Source: Pseudomonas sp. Z8(2022)
Lineage (GTDB): Bacteria > Pseudomonadota > Gammaproteobacteria > Pseudomonadales > Pseudomonadaceae
Assembly (NCBI RefSeq): GCF_025837155.1
Contig: NZ_CP107549.1
Coordinates: 4,216,001-4,280,000, forward strand
Direction of reading: 5' to 3'
DNA: 64,000 nucleotides
The position numbers and the translations under genes were made by a program. This document shows positions 1-8,149 of the stretch, one piece after another; position 1 is the stretch's first letter; each line of letters opens with the position of its first letter. The notes beneath the pieces are model-generated. The model did no database searches and was not told the DNA's origin. It saw nothing but the letters and a program-made list of their open reading frames with translations.

Positions 1-245
1 CGATCCGCGCAGCGGCGTTCGATGAGCGCACCAGCGTCGCGGCCTGGAAGCAGAAGCCGTCCTGGTACCTCGTCGCCAGCGATGACCGCATGATCGTGCC
101 GGAGATGCAGCGCGACTTCGCCAGGAAGATCGGCGCGCAGACCACCGAGGTCGCCGCCAGCCACGTGCCGCAGCAGTCGCGTCCGGCCGATGTGGCCAAG
201 GTGATCATCCAGGCGGTGGAGAAAACCCAGGCCGCATCTAAATAA
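1..245 (+). CDS. Alpha/beta hydrolase, C-terminal end only
   Basis: Open from the left edge in the frame starting at base 3, stopping with TAA at 243-245, so only the last 80 residues are visible. The segment WYLVASDDRMI followed by ASHVPQQSRP is typical of the end of alpha/beta hydrolases: the Asp of the DDRMI stretch and the His of SHVP sit where the acid and the histidine of the catalytic triad are expected. The nucleophile serine and lid are outside the window, so the substrate cannot be named. A strong hairpin follows the stop. The family call is fairly secure and the function open. Confidence 0.7.
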   Translation, partial: IRAAAFDERTSVAAWKQKPSWYLVASDDRMIVPEMQRDFARKIGAQTTEVAASHVPQQSRPADVAKVIIQAVEKTQAASK

Positions 246-264
246 GGATTCGGCCTTCCGAATG

Positions 265-299
265 AAAAATGCCGCACCCTCTCGGGTGCGGCATTTTTT
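265..299. terminator. Bidirectional rho-independent terminator
   Basis: An inverted repeat (TGCCGCACCC, loop TCTC, GGGTGCGGCA) is flanked by an A-run on the left and a T-run on the right, so it can end transcription from both sides. It separates the hydrolase from the convergent aldehyde dehydrogenase. Confidence 0.9.
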
Positions 300-314
300 G
301 TTGCAGCGCTACGA

Positions 315-1898
315 TCAGCTCAGCGCGTCACGGGTGTGCACGCCGTCGACCAGACGCTGGATGCCCAGCGGGTTGGCATTCTGCAGCGCCTCCGGCAGTA
401 CCTCGTCCGGGTAGTTCTGGTAGCACACCGGACGCAGGAAGCGGTGGATCGCCAGGGTACCGACGGAAGTGCCGCGGGCGTCGGAGGTCGCCGGGTACGG
501 GCCGCCATGCACCATGGAGTCGCAGACTTCCACACCGGTCGGGTAGCCATTGAGCAGCACACGGCCCGCTTTGACTTCCAGCAGCGGCAGCAGGTCGCGG
601 AAGGCGCTCAGGTCTTCACGCTCGGCGATCAGGGTCGCGGTCAGCTGGCCGTGCATGCTCTGCAGGGCACGGGTCAGCTCGGCGCTGTCGGCGACTTCGA
701 CGACGATGGTGGTCGGGCCGAAGACTTCTTCCTGCAGCAGGTGGTCACCTTCGAGCAACATGCTCACGTCAGCCTTGAACAGCTGCGGCTGCGCCTGGTT
801 GCCGGTCTGCTCGTTGCCCGCCAGATGGCTGACTTTTGCATGGCCTTTGAGCAGCGCAACGCCGCTGGTGTAGCTGCGCAGGGTGCCGGCGTTGAGCATG
901 GTCTGCGCCGGCTGGCTAGCGATGGCGTCGCTGAGCCCTGCGACGAAGTCGCTGAACTCGGCGCTGCGAATGCCGATGACCAGGCCCGGGTTGGTGCAGA
1001 ACTGACCGCAACCCAGCACCACGGAGCCAGCCAGCTCCTTGGCCACGGTGGCGCCACGTGCCTTCAGGGCGCCCGGCAGAACGATCACCGGGTTGACGCT
1101 GGACATCTCGGCGAACACCGGGATCGGCTGCGGACGGGCAGCGGCCATGTCACACAGGGCACGACCGCCTTTCAGCGACCCGGTGAAGCCGACAGCCTGG
1201 ATGGCCGGATGCTTGACCAGAATCTCGCCGACGCCGCCGCCGAAGATCATGTTGAACACGCCCTTGGGCATGCCGGTTTTCTCGGCGGCGCGGATGATCG
1301 CATCGGCCACGCACTCGGCAGTGGCCATGTGGCCGCTGTGCGCCTTGAACACTACCGGGCAACCGGCAGCCAGGGCAGAGGCGGTATCGCCACCGGCGGT
1401 GGAGAAGGCCAGCGGGAAGTTGCTGGCGCCGAACACGGCGACCGGACCGACACCGATCTGGTACTGACGGATATCCGGGCGCGGCAGCGGCTGGCGATCC
1501 GGCAGGGCGCGGTCGATGCGCGCACCGTAGAAGTCACCACGACGCAGCACCTTGGCGAACAGGCGCATCTGGCCACTTGTACGACCACGTTCGCCCTGGA
1601 TACGGGCAGTCGGCAGTGCGGTTTCGCGGGTGACGAGGGCCACGAAGTCGTCTCCGAGGGCATCGATTTCGTCTGCGATAGCCTCGAGGAACTCGGCACG
1701 GCGCACGGCCGACAGGTTGCGGTAGGTCGGATAAGCGGCAGCGGCAGCCTGAGCGGCAGCGTCGACTTCTTCCGGCGTGGCCTGGATGAAGGTGTACGGC
1801 AGCGCTTCACCGCTGCTGGCGTCGAGGCTCTTGTGCACGACGGTGCCGGCGGCGCGGCGCTCACCGCCGATGTAATTGTGGCCAGTCAGGCTCAGCAT
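315..1898 (-). CDS. Alpha-ketoglutaric semialdehyde dehydrogenase (2,5-dioxovalerate dehydrogenase)
   Basis: A 527-residue NAD(P)-dependent aldehyde dehydrogenase of the sugar-acid KGSADH type, which oxidises 2-oxoglutarate semialdehyde to 2-oxoglutarate as the last step of non-phosphorylative pentose and hexarate catabolism. Visible landmarks are the NFPLAF stretch near residue 160, the general base Glu in VFAEMSSVNP near 264, and the catalytic Cys in GQFCTNPG near 301. The start ATG is preceded by an AGGAGA ribosome site. The gene lies next to two FAH-fold proteins that resemble 2-keto-3-deoxy-pentonate dehydratases, the enzymes that make its substrate. Family assignment is strong; the exact pathway is inferred from context. 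Confidence 0.9.
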   Translation of the reverse strand: MLSLTGHNYIGGERRAAGTVVHKSLDASSGEALPYTFIQATPEEVDAAAQAAAAAYPTYRNLSAVRRAEFLEAIADEIDALGDDFVALVTRETALPTARIQGERGRTSGQMRLFAKVLRRGDFYGARIDRALPDRQPLPRPDIRQYQIGVGPVAVFGASNFPLAFSTAGGDTASALAAGCPVVFKAHSGHMATAECVADAIIRAAEKTGMPKGVFNMIFGGGVGEILVKHPAIQAVGFTGSLKGGRALCDMAAARPQPIPVFAEMSSVNPVIVLPGALKARGATVAKELAGSVVLGCGQFCTNPGLVIGIRSAEFSDFVAGLSDAIASQPAQTMLNAGTLRSYTSGVALLKGHAKVSHLAGNEQTGNQAQPQLFKADVSMLLEGDHLLQEEVFGPTTIVVEVADSAELTRALQSMHGQLTATLIAEREDLSAFRDLLPLLEVKAGRVLLNGYPTGVEVCDSMVHGGPYPATSDARGTSVGTLAIHRFLRPVCYQNYPDEVLPEALQNANPLGIQRLVDGVHTRDALS

Positions 1899-2105
1899 GG
1901 CGTTCTCCTGTCAGGAGGGACGGCAAGGCCGCCCCGGACAATGAATGAGGCCTCGACCTTTTGAGTCGAGGAGTGACAACTCTACTGCAGTTGTCGGACG
2001 TATGATAAGTGATAACTCCGGCATTCGTCCCTTATGAGGACGCAATCCGTCAATCCGCTAGCGGACTTTCGACCCGACGGCATCGCCGCCGAGCCTGACA
2101 GCGGC

Positions 2106-3107
2106 TTAAAGCTGGCGCACGCCGCCAACCTTTATCGCGGGTGCATGCACGCTGATCCCGTTACGCAGTGGCTCGCCCAAGGCATCCAGGCTGACTTCGA
2201 AGGTATCGCCAGGTTGCGCCTTGATGCCGTCGGCGAACGACAGGGTCGCGGTGCCGAAGAAATGCACATGCACGTCACCCGGACGCAGGAACTGGCGATA
2301 CTTGAAGTGGTGGTACTCGAGGTTCTCCAGGCTGTGGCACATGTTGTCCTCGCCGGAGAGGAATTCCTTTTCCCACAACACCTGGTCGCCACGCCGGATA
2401 CGGCTGATGCCGGACAGATGACGCGGCAGCTCACCGATCAGCATCTCCGGACCGAAGGAGCAAAAACGCAGCTTCGAGTGGGCCAGGTACAGGTAGTTCT
2501 TGCGCTCGACCACGTGGTCGGAGAACTCGTTGCCCAGTGCGAAGCCGATGCGATACGGCTGGCCATCCTCGCCAATCACATAGAGACCGGTCAGCTCCGG
2601 CTCTTCACCGAAGTCTTCGGCGAAGTCGGGCACCGGGAAATCCTCGCCGGGGCGTACCACGATGCTGCCATCGCCCTTGTAGAACCACTCCGGTTGCGCA
2701 CCTTCGCTGCCGGCTGCCGGACGCCCGCCGGCCATGCCCCACTGGAACATCTGCATGGTGTCGGTGAGCTTGCCTTCGGCCTGCTGCGCTTCGACCTGCT
2801 GATGCATCTTGTCGCGTGTGGAAGCGCTACCCAGATGGGTCAGACCGGTACCGGAGATCAGGCAGTGAGCCGGATCGCTGTGATCCAGCGGAGCCAGTAG
2901 ACGCTTCTGCTCGATCAGCTCGGCGTAGATCGGCCCCTGCTCGACGCCCAGACGCTCGATCTCGGCGATCAGTCCGTGACCGTTACGGATCGCCTGCAGC
3001 GCCAGCTCACGGGTGCTGCTGACGCCCTTGACCACGCTGATGCGTGCGTCACCGACGACGCCGACCTGGCGCTGGCCCTGTTCGTTCTCAAACTGAATCA
3101 ACCGCAT
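2106..3107 (-). CDS. AraD1/GguC family protein, FAH fold (probable 2-keto-3-deoxy-sugar-acid dehydratase)
   Basis: 333 residues beginning MRLIQFEN. The frame is open further upstream, but this ATG is preceded by AGGAGC at the right distance. The sequence matches the AraD1/GguC branch of the fumarylacetoacetate hydrolase superfamily, whose studied member converts L-2-keto-3-deoxyarabonate to 2-oxoglutarate semialdehyde. The downstream gene on the same strand encodes the dehydrogenase that would consume that product, and a LysR gene diverges on the other side. This fits a Weimberg-type pathway, but the substrate (L-arabonate, a hexarate or another acid) cannot be fixed from sequence. Confidence 0.78.
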   Translation of the reverse strand: MRLIQFENEQGQRQVGVVGDARISVVKGVSSTRELALQAIRNGHGLIAEIERLGVEQGPIYAELIEQKRLLAPLDHSDPAHCLISGTGLTHLGSASTRDKMHQQVEAQQAEGKLTDTMQMFQWGMAGGRPAAGSEGAQPEWFYKGDGSIVVRPGEDFPVPDFAEDFGEEPELTGLYVIGEDGQPYRIGFALGNEFSDHVVERKNYLYLAHSKLRFCSFGPEMLIGELPRHLSGISRIRRGDQVLWEKEFLSGEDNMCHSLENLEYHHFKYRQFLRPGDVHVHFFGTATLSFADGIKAQPGDTFEVSLDALGEPLRNGISVHAPAIKVGGVRQL

Positions 3108-3245
3108 CGCTGCGCTCCTGTTGTTCTTGTCCGGTTGTTCTTGTTCGCCGACGCTGCGGCGTTGCTTGGCCAGCACTTTAAAAATTGCCCGCAGTGCTGC
3201 CTAATGAAAGCTTCTGATTAGGTGATAACTTTTCGTCATCCCCCT

Positions 3246-4187
3246 ATGCTGCAGCCACTCAACTACATCGTTTCTCGTCTGCGTATTCGCCAGTTGCGCC
3301 TGCTGATCGCTCTCGATGAGCTGGGCACCCTGCACCGTGCCGCCGAGCGCATGGCCATCAGCCAGCCGGGGGCGACCAAGGCGCTGCACGAGATCGAAAC
3401 CACCTTCGGCACACCACTGTTCATACGCACGGCCCAGGGTCTGCAGGCCAACGATATGGGACGCTGCGTGATTCGCTATGCACGCCTTATCCACAACGAC
3501 CTGGCTCACCTGCACGACGAGATGCAGGGCATCCTCAAGGGTCATGGCGGCCATCTGGCGGTGGGCACCATCGCCGGCTCGGTGCCACTGGTACTGCGCG
3601 CGCTGACCCGGCTGCGCCAGGCGCAGCCGGATATTTCCGTGCAGATCGTCGAGGACATCAGCCCGCGACTGCTCAAGCTGCTCGATGAGGGGCGCCTGGA
3701 CCTGGCCATCGCCCGCACCAGTGGCAGCCAGCACCCCGATGCCTACACCTGCCTGAGCCTGCATGCCGAGCGCCTGGAGCTGGTCGCGGCCCCACAGCAT
3801 CCGCAGCAGAACAACCCGGCGCTGCAGCTGGCCGACCTGAGCGCCTACAGCTGGGTGGTCTACCCGACCGGAACACCAATGCGCACGGTGCTGGAGCGTG
3901 AATTCGGCGAGGCCGGCCTGGAGTTTCCACGCAACCCGCTGGAAACTTCCTCGACCTTCACCATGCTCAGCCTGCTGCAGGAAGACCCGCAGCTGGTGGC
4001 GGTGATGCCCCACTCCATCGCCTGCTCCAGCGAGCGTTTCGGTCTGTTGCGCCGATTGCCGCTGGCCCTGCAGTCACGCAGCGAGCCGTGCGCCATCGTT
4101 CACCGACAGGGCGCCAGCCTGTCGCCGCTGGCAACCCTGCTGCTGGAGCAGTTGCAGAACGAGCAGCTGGCGCTACTCGAGGGTTAG
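3246..4187 (+). CDS. LysR-family transcriptional regulator
   Basis: About 313 residues with an N-terminal LysR helix-turn-helix (LRLLIALDELGTLHRAAERMAISQPGATKAL in short pieces, residues 18-50) and the usual effector-binding domain. It is divergent from the AraD1/GguC gene and overlaps the XylX-type gene tail to tail by four bases, so it probably controls one or both. An in-frame GTG at 3222 is an alternative start; the ATG at 3246 gives the usual short leader before the helix-turn-helix, though neither has a strong ribosome site. The effector is likely a sugar acid or a keto-deoxy intermediate, by context only. Confidence 0.82.
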   Translation: MLQPLNYIVSRLRIRQLRLLIALDELGTLHRAAERMAISQPGATKALHEIETTFGTPLFIRTAQGLQANDMGRCVIRYARLIHNDLAHLHDEMQGILKGHGGHLAVGTIAGSVPLVLRALTRLRQAQPDISVQIVEDISPRLLKLLDEGRLDLAIARTSGSQHPDAYTCLSLHAERLELVAAPQHPQQNNPALQLADLSAYSWVVYPTGTPMRTVLEREFGEAGLEFPRNPLETSSTFTMLSLLQEDPQLVAVMPHSIACSSERFGLLRRLPLALQSRSEPCAIVHRQGASLSPLATLLLEQLQNEQLALLEG

Positions 4188-5365
4188 ATCAGGCGGCGCC
4201 GCGCCAGGTTGTCGATAAAGGCCAGCAGGCCGAAGGTCCAGGGCGCCAGCGTGTTGCTGTGCTGCACGCGGTTGTGCAGGCCACCCAGTTTGGGACTGCT
4301 GATGCTGACGTGATCGCCCAGCTTGTGGGTGAAGCCATTGCCCGGCTGATCACGGTCTTCGGTCGGGGCGAACAGCGTGCCGAGGTAGAGCAGGAAGCCA
4401 TCGGGATACTGGTGGTTGGCGTTGAGCGTCTGCCCGGCAATGTCCAGCGGATCGCGGCTGATCTGGTTCATGCTGCTGCGGCCGTTGAGCACGAAGCCGT
4501 CCTCGCCTTCCACCCGCAGGTCCACCTCGGCGTTGCGCACATCGTCGATGCCGAAGCTGGCGTCGAACAGACGAATGAACGGGCCGATGGCGCAGGAGCC
4601 GTTGTTGTCCTTGGCCTTGCTCAGCAGCAGCGCGCTGCGGCCCTCGAAGTCGCGCAGGTTGACGTCGTTGCCGAGGGTGGCGCCGATCACCTGACCACGG
4701 CTGTTGACCACCAGCACCACCTCCGGCTCGGGGTTGTTCCACGCCGAACCGGGATGGATGCCGATATCCATGCCGCTGCCCATGGCGGCCAGCACCGGCG
4801 CCTTGGTGAAGACTTCGGCGTCCGGGCCGATGCCCACCTCCAGATACTGCGACCACAGCCCCTGCTCAAGCAGCACCTCTTTCAGACGCTGGGCATTCTC
4901 TGAACCCGGAACGATACTGCGCAGGTTGTCGCCGATGACCGAACGCACTTGTGCACGGATTTCCTCGGCACGCTGCGGATCACCGCCGGCACGCTCCTCG
5001 ATTACCCGCTCGACCATGCTCGCGGCGAAGGTCACGCCGGCCGCCTTGATCACCTGCAAATCGGCTGGTGCCAGCAGGCTCGGACGCGCGGTATCTCGCT
5101 CGGTGCCGCTATTGTCCAGCAGCTCGGCGACACTGCAGATACGCTGGCCGCGGCAGTCCTGCACGCGTATGGCCAGGTCTTCCAGCTCGCAGAGACCTGC
5201 CAGCGTCGGCGACAGCTGGCTGAGGTCGAATACTCCTTCCTCGTGCAGCAGCACCGGCGCGGGCCCTGCCAGGTCACCGGGTAGCCAGACGCGGGCCAGC
5301 AGGGTTCCGCTGAGGCCGTCTTCGGGAAGCGTGTTTTCGGGGGTGAGGATCAGGGGGCGGGCCAT
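4184..5365 (-). CDS. FAH-family 2-keto-3-deoxy-pentonate dehydratase (Caulobacter XylX type)
   Basis: 393 residues starting MARPLILTPE, with an AAGGAAAAAGAG ribosome site; the open frame upstream lacks support. Segments such as GVTFAASMVERVIEERAGGD, LWSQYLEVGIGPDAE, NNPEPEVVLVV and GNDVNLRDFEGRSALLLSKA are characteristic of the XylX/2-dehydro-3-deoxy-D-arabinonate dehydratase branch of the FAH superfamily. Those enzymes dehydrate 2-keto-3-deoxy-pentonates to 2-oxoglutarate semialdehyde, the substrate of the dehydrogenase encoded 2.3 kb away. It lies between two LysR genes: convergent with the first, divergent from the second. Function is well supported at branch level; stereochemistry of the substrate is unknown. 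Confidence 0.82.
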   Translation of the reverse strand: MARPLILTPENTLPEDGLSGTLLARVWLPGDLAGPAPVLLHEEGVFDLSQLSPTLAGLCELEDLAIRVQDCRGQRICSVAELLDNSGTERDTARPSLLAPADLQVIKAAGVTFAASMVERVIEERAGGDPQRAEEIRAQVRSVIGDNLRSIVPGSENAQRLKEVLLEQGLWSQYLEVGIGPDAEVFTKAPVLAAMGSGMDIGIHPGSAWNNPEPEVVLVVNSRGQVIGATLGNDVNLRDFEGRSALLLSKAKDNNGSCAIGPFIRLFDASFGIDDVRNAEVDLRVEGEDGFVLNGRSSMNQISRDPLDIAGQTLNANHQYPDGFLLYLGTLFAPTEDRDQPGNGFTHKLGDHVSISSPKLGGLHNRVQHSNTLAPWTFGLLAFIDNLARRRLI

Positions 5366-5535
5366 GGATGAACTCTTTTTCCTTGTTATTGGGACAGCCG
5401 CAGGGCACCGCAAATGGATGCCTGGCCGCGGCTGTGCGACCATAGCCAAGCGTCCGCCCCGCGGGCCAATGACGAATCGTCAACACCCGATATGCGCTGG
5501 TTATCGCCCGCCGTTCTGAGGAAGCCCCAACAAAC

Positions 5536-6474
5536 GTGAGCATGAACAAACTGCCCAGCCTGCATAACTGGCTGCGCCTGCGTCACCTGCAACTGATCGA
5601 GACCCTTGCCGACACCGGCAACATGCACGCCACCGCGCAGCAGATGGGCCTTAGCCAACCTGCGGTGAGCAAGATGCTGCGCGAGATCGAGCAGATGCTC
5701 GACTTCCCCCTGTTCGACCGCCAGCCGCGCGAACTGGTGGCCACCGAACTGGGTCAGGCGGTGATCGCCTATGCCCGCCGCACACTCAACGACAGCCGCT
5801 GCTTCGCCCAGGAACTGGAAACCCTGCGTCAAGGCGGCCATGGCCACCTGCGTGTTGGCGCCATCTTCGCCGCAACCGCCCAGGTGGTGCCCAGCACCTT
5901 GCTGCTGCTCAAGCAGCAGCGCCCGTTGCTGACCATCGAACTGCTTGAGCACACCAGCGATTACCTGTTGCAAATGCTGCTTCACAAACAACTGGATCTG
6001 GCCATCGGACGCTTCACCGAACCCCGCCAGCAGGAGCATTTCACTTACCAGGAGGTAGCCAGCGAGCCGTTCCTGCTGTGCGCCGACCCGGCCCATCCGC
6101 TGGCCGGCGAGGCGACACCGAGCCTCGCCGACCTGCAGCGCTGGCCGTGGGTGCTGTATCCGTCCAATACACCGTTGCGGCGGATGACCGAACAGGCGTT
6201 CAGCGAGGCCGGCATGCAGTTCCCGCTGAACCGGGTGGAAACCGCCTCGGTGCAATCCACCTTGCACCTGCTACACCACAGCCAGGCCCTGGCGCTGCTG
6301 CCGGAAGCCATCGTTCTGCAGCAGGTGGCACTCGGTCAGCTGGTGGTGCTGCAGCCGCCCCTGCAGACGCCTTCGCTCGGCTACGGGCTGCTGCGGCGCA
6401 AGGACGAGCCGTTGTCCGCGAACGCAGCACAATTCTACGAGGCCATGCAGGAAGTACTTGGCCGCAGCAGATAA
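5536..6474 (+). CDS. LysR-family transcriptional regulator
   Basis: 312 residues from a GTG start, with an ATG two codons later. N-terminal helix-turn-helix (LRLRHLQLIETLADTGNMHATAQQMGLSQPAVSKML region, residues 12-48) then a LysR substrate-binding domain. It is divergent from the XylX-type dehydratase gene with a 170-base gap and lies upstream of the TctCBA-Ldh operon on the same strand, so it could govern either. It resembles the LysR gene at 3.2-4.2 kb in layout (both carry WVLYPSNTP or WVVYPTGTP), suggesting related regulators of related operons. Confidence 0.85.
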   Translation: MSMNKLPSLHNWLRLRHLQLIETLADTGNMHATAQQMGLSQPAVSKMLREIEQMLDFPLFDRQPRELVATELGQAVIAYARRTLNDSRCFAQELETLRQGGHGHLRVGAIFAATAQVVPSTLLLLKQQRPLLTIELLEHTSDYLLQMLLHKQLDLAIGRFTEPRQQEHFTYQEVASEPFLLCADPAHPLAGEATPSLADLQRWPWVLYPSNTPLRRMTEQAFSEAGMQFPLNRVETASVQSTLHLLHHSQALALLPEAIVLQQVALGQLVVLQPPLQTPSLGYGLLRRKDEPLSANAAQFYEAMQEVLGRSR

Positions 6475-6630
6475 CCACTCGTTATGGGTTGATTACAAAG
6501 CCTCATTAGACAGTGGCAGTTATCCAACAATAGTGTTCGGGCCATGCCCGAACCCTCAGCACGGGCTATCGCGCCCCGCCAACCATTCGATCTGCGCGAT
6601 CACTAACAATAATTTCAACAGGTGATATTC

Positions 6631-7617
6631 ATGACCTCCATCAAGGCTGGCGCGATGCGCCGCACCTTCAAGTCGTTTTTTCTTTCCGCACTGCTCGTTT
6701 CTCCCCTTGCCATGGCGGACTACCCGGAGAAGCCTATCCAACTAATCGTTCCTTGGGCGGCCGGTGGCGGTAGCGACTCGGCAGCACGTGGCATAGCCGC
6801 GGCCCTGGAGAAGGAACTGGGCGTCACCATCAACGTGGTCAACCGGGCAGGCGGCAACGGCGTGGTCGGGCACAGCGGCATCGCTACCGCCAAACCGGAC
6901 GGCTACACGCTGGGCTTCATCACCGGCGAACTGAACATGATGCACTGGCAGGGGCTGACCAAGCTGACCTACAAGGACTACACCCCGATCGCCATGACCA
7001 ACTATGACTATCCGGGTGTTCAAGTCTCGGCTGACGCGCCTTACAAAAACGTCGGCGAGTTGCTGGAAACCATCCGCAACGAACCCAAGGGCACCATCAA
7101 GGCATCCGGTACCGGCCTCGGCGGCATCTGGCACGTAGCCTTCTCCGGCCTGCTGCTGGAGCAGGGCATCGACCCGCAGAAAGTCACCTTCATCCCCAGC
7201 GCTGGCGCCGCGCCTGCCATGGTGGAACTGGCTGCCGGCAGCATCCAGTTGGTGCCGACCTCCGTCCCGGAAGCACGCTCGATGATCGAAGCAGGCAAGG
7301 CCAAGGGCCTGGCGATTCTGTCGCCAGAGCGCAACCCGGCCTTCCCGGAGATCCCGACCCTCAAGGAAAGCTTTGGCAGTGACTATTCACTGGGCGAGTG
7401 GCGCGGCATCGCTGGTCCGAAAAACCTGCCGCCAGAGATCGTCGCCAAGCTGGAAAGCGCACTGGACAAAGCCTTCCACTCCGAGATGTATCAGCAGTAC
7501 ATGTACAAGCTGGGCTTCGGTGCCGAATGGCGCAACACCGCCGACTTCAACGCCTTCCTCGAAGAAAACAATGCCTACATGGGCGATATCATCGAAAAAA
7601 TCGGGATGAAGCGATAA
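6631..7617 (+). CDS. Tripartite tricarboxylate transporter substrate-binding protein (TctC/Bug family)
   Basis: 328 residues with an N-terminal signal peptide ending near PLAMA-DYPEKP, followed by the Bug-family start PIQLIVPWAAGGGSD that lines the ligand pocket. It is the periplasmic receptor that delivers a carboxylate to the TctA-TctB membrane unit encoded next. A GTG at 6622 is in frame, but CAGGTG just before it serves better as ribosome site for the ATG at 6631. Bug receptors bind citrate, other di/tricarboxylates, amino acids or nicotinate, so the substrate cannot be read from sequence; context suggests a sugar-derived or hydroxy acid. Confidence 0.9.
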   Translation: MTSIKAGAMRRTFKSFFLSALLVSPLAMADYPEKPIQLIVPWAAGGGSDSAARGIAAALEKELGVTINVVNRAGGNGVVGHSGIATAKPDGYTLGFITGELNMMHWQGLTKLTYKDYTPIAMTNYDYPGVQVSADAPYKNVGELLETIRNEPKGTIKASGTGLGGIWHVAFSGLLLEQGIDPQKVTFIPSAGAAPAMVELAAGSIQLVPTSVPEARSMIEAGKAKGLAILSPERNPAFPEIPTLKESFGSDYSLGEWRGIAGPKNLPPEIVAKLESALDKAFHSEMYQQYMYKLGFGAEWRNTADFNAFLEENNAYMGDIIEKIGMKR

Positions 7618-7686
7618 GTCCCTCCCACAGTTCGGCGCCCTGCGGGGCGCCAACTGCATCTGTTCTGCGGTAAGAGAACTCCCCTC

Positions 7687-8139
7687 ATGAAAGACTTCCT
7701 GTTCGGCATCATTTTCATCGCCCTCGGCATCGCCGTATGGCTGATGGCCCGTGAATTTCCCGTGGTGCCCGGCATGCAATACGGCGCCGACTTTTTCCCC
7801 ACACTGATCGCCATCGGCATGGCCGTAGGTGGTCTGCTACTGGCCATCAGCGGCGCGCGCCAGGCCCTCGCCGCCAGCGCCGAAGGCCGCGCTCCGCGCG
7901 CCCCGCTGCCCAGCTTCGCGGTGATCCTGCCGTGCCTGCTGGTGGTGGCTTACATCTGCTTCAGCGAGATCGTCGGTGCCGCCCCCATGATGCTGCTGAT
8001 CATGCTGGTGCTGCTGCTCCAGCGCGGCGTCCGGGTGCTGCCGGCCATCGCCATCAGCGCCATTTCCACCGCGGTGATCAGCCTGTCCTTCGGCCACCTG
8101 CTCATGGTGCCGCTGCCAGTCGGCCCTCTGGGTTTCTGA
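7687..8139 (+). CDS. Tripartite tricarboxylate transporter small membrane subunit (TctB family)
   Basis: 150 residues with about four hydrophobic segments (residues 5-22, 37-57, 75-95 and 100-145), as expected for the small DctQ-like integral membrane protein of TTT transporters. Located between the receptor and the large permease gene on the same strand, 10 bases before the latter, so it is clearly part of one operon. Confidence 0.88.
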   Translation: MKDFLFGIIFIALGIAVWLMAREFPVVPGMQYGADFFPTLIAIGMAVGGLLLAISGARQALAASAEGRAPRAPLPSFAVILPCLLVVAYICFSEIVGAAPMMLLIMLVLLLQRGVRVLPAIAISAISTAVISLSFGHLLMVPLPVGPLGF

Positions 8140-8149
8140 GGTTACAGTC

